A stretch of 64,000 nucleotides of DNA. Source: DAOPZC01 sp035353175. GTDB lineage: Bacteria > Verrucomicrobiota > Kiritimatiellia > RFP12 > UBA1067. The notes beneath the pieces are model-generated. The model saw nothing but the letters and a program-made list of their open reading frames with translations, was not told the origin of the DNA and searched no databases. Numbering within the stretch: position 1 is the first letter of the stretch; each line of letters starts with the position of its first letter. The stretch is from the NCBI GenBank assembly GCA_035353175.1, contig DAOPZC010000003.1, forward strand, positions 1-64,000, given 5' to 3'. Below are positions 53,810 through 61,726 of the stretch, one piece after another. The position numbers and the translations under genes were made by a program.

Positions 53810-54110
53810 GGAGGAGTTAGGAATTAGGACTGAGGAGTTGAGATGAAAAAAACACCTGTAAAAACCAAGAGTTACGCGTTCGCGATCCGGATCGTAAAGC
53901 TCTTCCAGTGGCTCTGCGCGACACCGACTACATCGAAGAAAAAGCTTTCGTTTCCCTCTCCGCCGATTGCGATGAACTCGTTCGCATGCTCTCTTCCATC
54001 ACGAAAACGCTTCGCGAGAAAAGCGTCGGTGTCCACGAGTCTCCTGACACGGACCCGTTTTTCCTCTATGCGACTCCTAACTCCTAAATCCTAACTCCTA
54101 AATTCTCCAT
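53810..54110. repeat. inverted heptamer arms around a gene remnant
   Basis: The left arm (53810-53838) reads GGAGTTAGGAATTAGGACTG; the right arm (about 54072-54110) reads ACTCCTAACTCCTAAATCCT, the opposite orientation of the same unit. They enclose the four-helix-bundle remnant, and the right arm supplies its stop codon. Confidence 0.7.
53843..54087 (+). pseudogene. four-helix-bundle (S23-like) protein, internally deleted
   Basis: The first 24 codons read MKKTPVKTKSYAFAIRIVKL, the start of four-helix-bundle proteins related to 23S rRNA intervening-sequence proteins. From about 53914 a different frame continues with LRDTDYIEEKAFVSLSADCD and ELVRMLSSITKTLREK, the usual end of the same family. 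The middle (about 50 residues) is missing and the frame is shifted, so the gene is dead. A complete 83-codon ORF in the first frame is an artefact of the deletion. It splits BatA from BatB. Confidence 0.8.
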
Positions 54111-54118
54111 TCCACCCC

Positions 54119-55153
54119 ATGCGCTTCGTCTATCCATGGTTTTTATTGCTGCTCTCTGTCATTCCGGTCGTCGGTGTGATCTGGCTGTGGCTTTACCGGC
54201 GTGCGCAGCAGCGGCTCTCCCTGCTGATCGCGCCCGTGCTGCAGGACAAGCTCATGCCTGCGCGCCCGAAAGCCACCTTTTACATCCAGTTCGTGCTGGT
54301 GCTCACCGGCCTCACCTTCCTCGCCTTCGCGGCCGCGCGGCCGCAGTGGGGCCGCAAGGACGAGAAGGTCTTCACAAAGGGTCGCAACCTGGTCATCGCG
54401 CTGGACGTCTCGCGCTCGATGCTCGCCGCCGATGTCCACCCCAACCGCCTCGAGCGCGCCAAAACAGACATCATGGATCTCATCGAGGACCTTGAGGGCG
54501 ACCGCGCCGCATTGCTCGCCTTCCGCAACAAAGGCAGCCTGCTGTGTCCGCTCACCACGGACTACTCCTTCCTGCGCCAGGCGCTCGACGGCGTCAGCCC
54601 GGAGTCCGCGCCGCGCGGCGAGACGGACCTCGGCGACGCGGTCCGCAAGTCGCTCGAGGCGCTGGACCCCGCGCTCGACGAGTACAACGCCATCCTGCTC
54701 ATCTCCGACGGCGAAGACCTCAAGGGCGGCGCGCTCGAGGCGGCGGCCGAAGCCGCCAAACGCAACATTCCGATTTTCACCGTCGGCATCGGCGACGACG
54801 CGGGCGCCACCATCCCCGGCGAGGGCGGCAAAGGCGTGCAGCAGTTCAAGGGCACCGCCGTGCAGACGAAGCTCGTCGGCGCAACGCTCGAAGCCATCGC
54901 CACAGCCTCCAACGGCCGCTACATCCCGCTCGGCACGGCCGGCACGGCGCACACCACGCTCGGGGCCATCTACCGCCGCCACCTGCGCCAGATCGCGGCC
55001 AAAGAGCAGCAGGAGCAGATCGAAAACCGCTATCAGGAACGCTATCAGTTCTTCCTTTTGCCCGCAGTGCTCGGCCTGCTGGCGGCGGCCGGGTTCAGCC
55101 GCGGACGCCTCTGCGGCAACCGCACACGAAATCAGGAATCGGTCAAGCCATGA
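54119..55153 (+). CDS. batB: BatB-like VWA membrane protein
   Basis: 344 residues. TM helices near 5-25 and 57-75, a VWA domain with MIDAS DVSRS and a C-terminal TM helix (about 310-328). It is a paralogue of the preceding BatA. The last codons overlap the start of the next gene (ATGA). The start follows repeat DNA without a Shine-Dalgarno. In Bat systems the two VWA proteins are thought to work with MoxR at the inner membrane. Confidence 0.85.
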   Translation: MRFVYPWFLLLLSVIPVVGVIWLWLYRRAQQRLSLLIAPVLQDKLMPARPKATFYIQFVLVLTGLTFLAFAAARPQWGRKDEKVFTKGRNLVIALDVSRSMLAADVHPNRLERAKTDIMDLIEDLEGDRAALLAFRNKGSLLCPLTTDYSFLRQALDGVSPESAPRGETDLGDAVRKSLEALDPALDEYNAILLISDGEDLKGGALEAAAEAAKRNIPIFTVGIGDDAGATIPGEGGKGVQQFKGTAVQTKLVGATLEAIATASNGRYIPLGTAGTAHTTLGAIYRRHLRQIAAKEQQEQIENRYQERYQFFLLPAVLGLLAAAGFSRGRLCGNRTRNQESVKP

Positions 55154-56736
55154 AGTTCGTTCTGAACAGTCTACTGCTCGCCGGTCTGTGCGCCTCCGCT
55201 CAGGCCCAAGCCCCCGCCGTCTCTTCAACGCCTCCTTCCCTGCCGTCCCCCTCAACTCCTGATGCCGATCCGGCCTCATCCCCAACGCCTAATTCTCCAG
55301 AGGCCCTTTCCACCAACCGTCCGCCGGTCGTCGTCGAGCCCGGACGCGCCGGCGCGCGCGTCGCCCAAGCCTGGCTCGGCAAGGGCAAATTCGCCGAAGC
55401 GGCCGAGGGCTTCCTGTCGGCCGCGCGCGGCGCGGACATGGAAGAGGCCGAGACCTACCGCTACAACGCGTCCTACGCCTACTACAAAGCCAAGGATTTA
55501 GACAAGGCCGCCCAAACGCTGCGGCCGCTGCTGACCTCCAGGAAGAACGGTGCGAAAGCAGGCGAGCTGCTCGGAAAACTGCTGTTGGAAAAGGCAAAGG
55601 CGAAAGGGGCCGAAGAGCCCGCGGCCAAAGCCGAGGCGCTCGAAGAGGCCGCCGCCGGTTTCCAGCGTTCCCTGCGCGACGCGCCGGACGATGAACGCCG
55701 CAACCGCAACCTCACCCGCGCGGTCGCGCCGCTCGCCGAAGCGCGCGAGACCGCCCACATCGCCCAAGTGATGAAGGAGCACGGGCAGACCCCGCCCGAC
55801 CAGCTCATGGGCACAATGCTCGCCGAACAGCGCGCTATCCTCGAGGAGTCCGGCGCGCTTTTCACCAACGACGCGCCGATCATGGTCAGCCGAGCCGAGG
55901 CGCTCGCCAAGCGCCAGTCCAAACAGGCCGACCTGTGGATCCCGCTGAAGCAGCACATGCTGCAGGCCGTCACCAACCAGCAGCAGCAGGCCCAGTTCGC
56001 CCAGCAGATCGAGCTCGCGCGCGACAGCATGAAAGGCGCGACCGCCGCCCTGCAAGACCTGATGCCCGAGGCTGCGGACGACACCGCCCAGGCGGAACCG
56101 ATGGTCTACGCCTTCTGGAAAGCGGTCGCCCTGCCGCCGGCCGCCCTCGACGAGGACATCGTCTGCCAGAGCAACGCCCTCCAAAAGCTGACCTTACGCT
56201 ATCTGGAGAACCGCGACACGCAACCCGAGGCCCTGCAGCTCACCCGCCTCTTCCGCGAACGTTTCCCGGAATGGGCCAAGCAGTACCAACAGCAAGCGCA
56301 GTCCGATACCAACATGCCCCCGTTCACTGCGGAAGACCAGGCCAAGATCGCGGAGATCGCCGCCCACGCCGAGAAACTCCAGACCGAGATCATCGAAAAG
56401 AAGCCGCAGGGGCGCGAGCGCCACGCCCTTCAGGAACAGGCGCTCAAAGACCTGATCGAGATCCGCGATTTGCTGCCCAAACAGAAGGGCCAAAGCCAGC
56501 AGCAACAGCAGAATCCGCAGCAGAACCAAGACCAGCAGCCGCAACAGCAGCAAGAGCAGAAGCAGGACGAGCAAAAGCAAGAGGAGCAAAAACAGGAGCA
56601 GGAGCAGAAGCAGGAGCCCCCGAAAGACGTGCAGGAGGTTCTGCGCCGGGCGCTCGATCGCGAGAAAGAGCACGAGAACGACAAGAAAGAGAAAATGCGC
56701 AAGCTCCCCATGTCGCCCTCCGAGCGCGACTGGTAA
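55150..56736 (+). CDS. BatC-like TPR protein with Gln-rich tail
   Basis: 528 residues. A signal peptide (about 1-20) is followed by a Pro/Ser-rich linker and helical repeats of TPR type (WLGKGKFAEAAEGFLSAARG, TYRYNASYAYYKAKDLDKAA). The C-terminal 100 residues are a Gln/Glu/Lys-rich low-complexity segment (QSQQQQQNPQQNQDQQPQQ and more), followed by a charged helix. The TPR part resembles BatC. ATGA overlap with BatB couples translation. The Gln-rich stretch looks able to expand or contract by replication slippage. Confidence 0.8.
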   Translation: MKFVLNSLLLAGLCASAQAQAPAVSSTPPSLPSPSTPDADPASSPTPNSPEALSTNRPPVVVEPGRAGARVAQAWLGKGKFAEAAEGFLSAARGADMEEAETYRYNASYAYYKAKDLDKAAQTLRPLLTSRKNGAKAGELLGKLLLEKAKAKGAEEPAAKAEALEEAAAGFQRSLRDAPDDERRNRNLTRAVAPLAEARETAHIAQVMKEHGQTPPDQLMGTMLAEQRAILEESGALFTNDAPIMVSRAEALAKRQSKQADLWIPLKQHMLQAVTNQQQQAQFAQQIELARDSMKGATAALQDLMPEAADDTAQAEPMVYAFWKAVALPPAALDEDIVCQSNALQKLTLRYLENRDTQPEALQLTRLFRERFPEWAKQYQQQAQSDTNMPPFTAEDQAKIAEIAAHAEKLQTEIIEKKPQGRERHALQEQALKDLIEIRDLLPKQKGQSQQQQQNPQQNQDQQPQQQQEQKQDEQKQEEQKQEQEQKQEPPKDVQEVLRRALDREKEHENDKKEKMRKLPMSPSERDW

Positions 56737-56740
56737 CGCC

Positions 56741-59380
56741 ATGCGGACGCAGACGACAGAGACCAGAAGCCAACGGTCAGGGGTCCGTCCTCGGTCCTCC
56801 GTTTTCCGCTTCGTCCATCGCCTTCTGCCCCTCGCCTGTTGCTTCCTTTGCCTCCCCGCCCTTGCCGAGGTCAGCCTCAAAGTCACGCCGTCCCGGCAAA
56901 ACATCTATCTCGGCGAAAGCTTCAACCTCACCATCGAGGTCGAAGGCGCAGACCGCGGCCTCGGCGCGCCCGACCTCTCCGCGCTCCCGCCGTCAGAGGT
57001 CCAGTTCCTCGGGCAGCACAGCAACAGCCGTTCCAGCATCTCGATCATCAACGGCCGCATGACCCGCGAGTCTTACGAAGGCCGCGTCTTCGCCTACCAG
57101 ATCAAGCCTCAGGCCGAAGGCGCCTTCAGAACCGGACCGGTCCGGGTGACGGTGGCCGGCAAGGCGTACGCCGATCCCGGCGTCACGGTTCAGGTGAAGG
57201 GCATGGAGAAGCAGGACACCGTCATCGCCGCGGTGACCGCCTCTTCCACGTCCGTGCTGGTCGAAGAGCCCTTCTCCGTAACTCTCTCGGTCGCCGTCGC
57301 CGAGTTGCCGGACGCCTTCGCCGAAAACAACGAGCCGCTCCACCCGAATCTCCTGCCGCAGCTCTCCGCCGACTTCCTCGAAATCCGGCAGGATACGCCG
57401 GGACTCAAAGGCCCCGACCTGAACCAGCTCCTCAACGGGCTCATCGACCAGGGCGGACGTCAGCCTGGCTTCGCCATCAACAACTATCAGACGCGCGACA
57501 TGGGCGGCTTCGGCAGTCTCTTCGACGCCGACCCTTTCAAGCCGCGCCCCATCCGTTTCCGTCTCGAGCCGAAGCGGATCGTGCGCAACGGCAGAAAATA
57601 CCGCGAATATACGCTTTCGCTCAGCTACACGCCGATCAAAGAAGGCGAGTTCACCTTCGGCCCGCTCTCTTTCAAAGGCACGGTCCTCACCGACGTCACG
57701 GCTGACCGCCAAGCCGTCACCAAAGACGTCTACACCATCGGCCCCGCCGTCACGGTGCGCGTCGTGCCGCCGCCGGACGAGGGCCGCCCCGAATGGTTCA
57801 CCGGCTCGGTCGGCAAAGACATGAAGGCGACCGCCGCCTTCGACACGGCGGTCTGCAAGGTCGGCGACCCCCTGACGCTGACGCTCGAGGTGACGGGGCC
57901 GATCAGCGTCTCAAACCTGCGCACGCCCATCCTCAACCTTCAGCCCGAGCTCGCCAAGGATTTCCGCATCTACGACGACAACGTCTCCGCCGACACGCTG
58001 CCCGACGGCAAGCGCTTCAAATACCGCGTGCGTCCCACGCGCGAGGGCACGCTGGAGTTTCCCCCCATCAAACTGGCCTTTTACGACACCGCCGCCCGCG
58101 CCTACAGGACAGTCACCACCGCGCCCGTCCCTATCCAAGCCCGCGCCACCACGCAGATCGCGACGTCTGACGAAAACGGGAAAGATAGCCTCGCGGGGGT
58201 TCTCGACAGCCGGACGCGGCCGCTGCCGGCGGGCATCACGCTCGATGCCCAAGGCGCGCGGACGGCCCCGCTCCTCCCGCTCAGTCGCCTCACGTTTTCC
58301 TTGCTGATCGCGGGGCCCGCGCTCTGCCTGCTGGCGGTGCTGGTCTCTCCGCTCACCTCGCTCGTCACGGCCCTGCGCACCCGCCGCCGCCGTTCCGGTG
58401 CGCTGCACCGCGCGCTCGGCGCCTTGCGCCGTCACGCCAATTCGCCGGCGGACGCCTCCAGCGCGGTCCGCGCCTATCTGGCCGACCGGCTCGAAGTGGC
58501 CGGCAACGCGCTGACGCCCGCAGAGGTCGCCGACTTGTTGCGCCAGAGGCGAGTCGCGGAAGAATCCGCCCTGTCCTGCCGCGACCTCCTCGCGCACCTC
58601 GACGAAGCCATGTACCGGCCGGACGCCGCCACGCCGATCCCCGAGATCATCCGATCCCTCCAGAAACTTCTTCCCGCCATCGACGCCGCGCTCGACCCAT
58701 CAGACCGCCCTTCCCGATCCTCCGGATCTATCTTGCCCGTCCTCCTCGCGCTGTGTTCGCTCTCGCTCCCGCTGCTCGCCGACGATGCGGCCCGCGCCTT
58801 TCTCTGGGAGCAGGCCAACACCCAAGCCGCCGCCGCATCAAAGCCCGAGGAACACCTCAAGGCCGCGAACACCTACAACCGTCTCGTGGCGGACGGCGTG
58901 CGCAACGGCCCGCTCTTCCTCAACCTCGGCGGCGCGCTGGTGATGGCGGGCGACGGCGCGAACGCGGCCGCGGCGTTTGCGCGCGCCGAGCGGCATCTCG
59001 GCGCCACGCCGGAGACGCGTCAGGGACTCGCCGCCGCGCTCGCGCTCCAGTCCGGCCGCGCGCATGCGGACCTGCCGTGGTCGCGCACCGCCTTCTTCTG
59101 GCACTACGCCTTCCCCTGTCCCATGCGCGTGCTGACCGCGCTCGCCGGATGGACGCTCTGCTGGATCGGGGTGTTCTGCCGCATCCTGCTCAAGCGGCGC
59201 AGGGGCCACGCCCTTCTGCGTAGCCTTTCGGAGACGTGTATGCTCACCGGCGGACTCATCGCCGCCGTATTTGCGGCCTCCACGCTCATGACGCTCGCAA
59301 ACGAACGCCACGACACGGCCACCTGGGGATCCCGCGTGTTCGTCTCCTCCCTCCCCAACGACGCGGAGGAAGCGCCGTGA
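56741..59380 (+). CDS. BatD-BatE-like fusion membrane protein
   Basis: 879 residues. A signal peptide (to about 42, LPALAEV) leads into repeated Ig-like BatD domains (VSLKVTPSRQNIYLGESFNL onward), a TM helix (about 505-528), a cytoplasmic helical part, then another hydrophobic segment (about 665-682) and TPR-like repeats (KAANTYNRLVADG, LFLNLGGALVMAGDGANAAA) as in BatE, with two more TM helices at the end. Bat operons usually encode D and E separately; here they seem joined. The first residues (MRTQTTETRSQRS) come from short-repeat DNA similar to that at 51602 and 59377. Confidence 0.8.
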   Translation: MRTQTTETRSQRSGVRPRSSVFRFVHRLLPLACCFLCLPALAEVSLKVTPSRQNIYLGESFNLTIEVEGADRGLGAPDLSALPPSEVQFLGQHSNSRSSISIINGRMTRESYEGRVFAYQIKPQAEGAFRTGPVRVTVAGKAYADPGVTVQVKGMEKQDTVIAAVTASSTSVLVEEPFSVTLSVAVAELPDAFAENNEPLHPNLLPQLSADFLEIRQDTPGLKGPDLNQLLNGLIDQGGRQPGFAINNYQTRDMGGFGSLFDADPFKPRPIRFRLEPKRIVRNGRKYREYTLSLSYTPIKEGEFTFGPLSFKGTVLTDVTADRQAVTKDVYTIGPAVTVRVVPPPDEGRPEWFTGSVGKDMKATAAFDTAVCKVGDPLTLTLEVTGPISVSNLRTPILNLQPELAKDFRIYDDNVSADTLPDGKRFKYRVRPTREGTLEFPPIKLAFYDTAARAYRTVTTAPVPIQARATTQIATSDENGKDSLAGVLDSRTRPLPAGITLDAQGARTAPLLPLSRLTFSLLIAGPALCLLAVLVSPLTSLVTALRTRRRRSGALHRALGALRRHANSPADASSAVRAYLADRLEVAGNALTPAEVADLLRQRRVAEESALSCRDLLAHLDEAMYRPDAATPIPEIIRSLQKLLPAIDAALDPSDRPSRSSGSILPVLLALCSLSLPLLADDAARAFLWEQANTQAAAASKPEEHLKAANTYNRLVADGVRNGPLFLNLGGALVMAGDGANAAAAFARAERHLGATPETRQGLAAALALQSGRAHADLPWSRTAFFWHYAFPCPMRVLTALAGWTLCWIGVFCRILLKRRRGHALLRSLSETCMLTGGLIAAVFAASTLMTLANERHDTATWGSRVFVSSLPNDAEEAP

Positions 59381-60708
59381 GAATCAAAGACCAGAGGTCA
59401 GAGGTCAGAGGACGGAACCGGGTGGGGCCGCTGGCCGGCGTGCTCCGGATGCTTCTGCTTTCTTTCGCGCTCGCCCGGCCCGCCCTCGCCGGCGAGATCT
59501 TTTCCGGACGCCTTTTCACCGTCCCCGAAAAAATCTACGTGAACCAGACCTTCGAAATCCACTTCGAACTGGAAGTTTCCTTCGGCAGCGAAGTCGAGGA
59601 TCTGCGCATCAGCGACTTCCCGAACAATCCCGACCTCATCGCCGTCGGCCGGCTGGAATCCACCGCGCGCAACCGCGTCACGCGTGACGCCCAAACGCTC
59701 GACGTCTTGCAATTCACGGCGGAGGCCCGATGCTTCAAGCCCATTAACCACACCTTCAACCCCGCCGTGCAATGCCTGCTCGTCGAGCGGCGGAACACCG
59801 GTTTCTTCTCGCACTTGCAGTCTTACCCCAAGCAGAAGCAGCTGGCGCCTTTCGCGCTGCGCATCCTGCCGCTGCCCCAAGCGGGGCGGCCCGCGCACTT
59901 CAGCGGCGCGATCGGATCCTTCAGGCTCAGCGGGCGCATCTCCCAAGCCACTGTGCAGCCGGGCGACATCATCACGCTGGGCCTCGAACTGGCCGGGCAG
60001 GGATGGCTGGGCGACGCCGTCGCGATGCCGGCCCCGCCCGCCTCGCCGCTTTTCAAGACCTATCCGGTCAAAGAGCTGTTGCGCGAACCGGTCCGCCTCA
60101 AGACCGAGCAGATGCTCATCCCGCAAAACACTAACGCCACCGAAATCGCGGCGACACGTTTCTGTTTCTTCAATCCCGCCACCGACCGCTACGAGGAGAG
60201 CGTCGCGGGGCCGTTCCGCCTGACCTTCAAGGCGGCGGACGCGACGCCGAAGGCCGACGATGTGCGCGTCATCGATACGGTGCAGCCGAGCCCTGCGGCG
60301 GATACTTTGCCGCAGACGGTCACCATCGAACGGGTGAACCTGAGGCTGCGGCATGTCGTGCCGCTGCTGGTCGGGTCGTGCGGCGTGCTCGCGGCCTTCT
60401 TCGTCTTCTTCCTCCTCTATGGGGCCCACAAGCGCCTCGCCTTCGCAGCCGGGTGCGTCTTGCTGGCGGCGGGAATCGGCACCGGTTATGCGCTGAGCGG
60501 CAAGGCCGACGTGACGACGCGCACGCTCGCCCACCGCGCCGAAGTGCACTTCGCGCCCTCGCGCGGGGCGGCCACGCTCTTCGCGCTCAACCCGGGCACC
60601 TCCGTCATCCCGCTCGAAGACGCCGGCGCATGGATCCGGATCGACGCCGCGGGCCGACGCGGCTGGATCATGGCCGACGCCATCGCTCCGGCAGCGTCGA
60701 CGCGCTGA
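59377..60708 (+). CDS. Ig-like membrane protein with C-terminal SH3 domain
   Basis: 443 residues from a GTG at 59377 that overlaps the BatD stop (GTGA) and has GGAGGA six bases upstream. A CAGAGGT tandem repeat encodes the next residues (IKDQRSEVRGRN), followed by a signal peptide (about 18-38), BatD-like beta domains, two TM helices (about 318-340 and 348-365) and a bacterial SH3 domain at the end (AEVHFAPSRGAATLFALNPG ... GWIMADAI). SH3 domains of this type often bind cell-wall peptides. It closes the operon. Confidence 0.8.
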   Translation: MRIKDQRSEVRGRNRVGPLAGVLRMLLLSFALARPALAGEIFSGRLFTVPEKIYVNQTFEIHFELEVSFGSEVEDLRISDFPNNPDLIAVGRLESTARNRVTRDAQTLDVLQFTAEARCFKPINHTFNPAVQCLLVERRNTGFFSHLQSYPKQKQLAPFALRILPLPQAGRPAHFSGAIGSFRLSGRISQATVQPGDIITLGLELAGQGWLGDAVAMPAPPASPLFKTYPVKELLREPVRLKTEQMLIPQNTNATEIAATRFCFFNPATDRYEESVAGPFRLTFKAADATPKADDVRVIDTVQPSPAADTLPQTVTIERVNLRLRHVVPLLVGSCGVLAAFFVFFLLYGAHKRLAFAAGCVLLAAGIGTGYALSGKADVTTRTLAHRAEVHFAPSRGAATLFALNPGTSVIPLEDAGAWIRIDAAGRRGWIMADAIAPAASTR

Positions 60709-60810
60709 TGTCGGAGTCCAAACGCCCCGATGAAAAAGGTGCGGCGCGCGGGCGCGCCTGCGGCACTGACAGCCTGCCGCTCACGGCTTACAGCCGGCCG
60801 TCCCGTCCGC
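60709..60810. terminator. GC hairpin in convergent gap
   Basis: GGCGCG-CGGG-CGCGCC (60743-60758) lies in the 102-bp gap between the Bat operon end and the minus-strand propeller gene. No T-run; termination is a guess from position. Confidence 0.35.
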
Positions 60811-61716
60811 TCACTTGAGCGGCGGACCGTCGACATCGAGGCGCTGAATGGCGTGTCCGCGTGAATGCTTGAACACGGCGGGGTCGGCCTGCCAGACGAC
60901 CTTTTTGTCTTTCGAGATCTCGGCGAACGGCACTTTCCCGCCCGCGTTGCAGATGAAGAGGTTGCCGTTCGGCAACACCTGCAAGCCCGCGAACCAGCGG
61001 ATGCCCAGCCCGGGCACCTCGGTGTGGCTCAGTTCCCAAACCACCTTGCCCTCCGCGTCGAACTCGGTGATTCCCGTCTTGCCGCAGGTGACCGTGTGGC
61101 CCGACGGCAGGCGGACCGCCGAATACGTGGGATAGGGCGTCTTGAATTCACGCACCAAGTGGCCGTCCGCGTCGTATTCGCGCGCCGCACGCGCGCTCTC
61201 TTCCGCAACCAGAAAGTGCCCATCCGCCAGCGCCCGCACGTTCCGCATACTGCTGTGGCCGGCCTTCGCGTTTTTGATCTCAAACGCCTTCACCACCTCG
61301 CCTGCGGGATTGACGACGAGCAGCTTGCCCTGCTGCGTCGCGCCGACCAGCGTGTTGCCGTCCGCCATGCGCTGGCACGAGTAGACCTGGCCGTGCGTTT
61401 TGAAGCGCCACACGACCCGCTTGTCGGGCGTCACCTCCACCGCCCCTGTTTCGGCGTTGTTCAACCCGTTGCTGACGCTGTAGGGAAACAGCACGTTGCC
61501 GTTGGGAAGCTGCCAGACATCGCGTGCGGTGTCGGCGGGATACTCCCACGCCACCGCGCCCGCCGCGTCGAAGCGCAGAATTTTCCGCAGGTCCTCCGAC
61601 GTGTACAGCAAAGGCGGAAAACTTTTCCCGGCGGGCTCCGCCGCGAGAACAGGGGTGACCGCCGTGAGAACGGCGGCCAACCAAAACCCCGCAGCCACGG
61701 ACCATCTCGTCTTCAT
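60811..61716 (-). CDS. secreted beta-propeller protein (PQQ/NHL-like)
   Basis: 301 residues with a signal peptide (about 1-25). Short repeats of about 45 residues form blades: ILRFDAAGAVAWEYPADTAR, LLVVNPAGEVVKAFEI, AREYDADGHLVREFKTPYP, ITEFDAEGKVVWELSH. Each couples an Asp/Asn turn to a Trp- or Phe-containing strand, as in PQQ- or arylsulfotransferase-like propellers. No catalytic residues are evident; PVC genomes carry many such proteins. It follows the Gfo/Idh gene by 10 bp and is surely cotranscribed with it. Confidence 0.75.
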   Translation of the reverse strand: MKTRWSVAAGFWLAAVLTAVTPVLAAEPAGKSFPPLLYTSEDLRKILRFDAAGAVAWEYPADTARDVWQLPNGNVLFPYSVSNGLNNAETGAVEVTPDKRVVWRFKTHGQVYSCQRMADGNTLVGATQQGKLLVVNPAGEVVKAFEIKNAKAGHSSMRNVRALADGHFLVAEESARAAREYDADGHLVREFKTPYPTYSAVRLPSGHTVTCGKTGITEFDAEGKVVWELSHTEVPGLGIRWFAGLQVLPNGNLFICNAGGKVPFAEISKDKKVVWQADPAVFKHSRGHAIQRLDVDGPPLK

Positions 61717-61726
61717 GCAGCCCCCT

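Noticed and set aside
53843..54094. 83-codon ORF as an intact small gene
   Set aside because: Homology to four-helix-bundle proteins switches frame at about 53914, so the ORF is an accident of a deletion.
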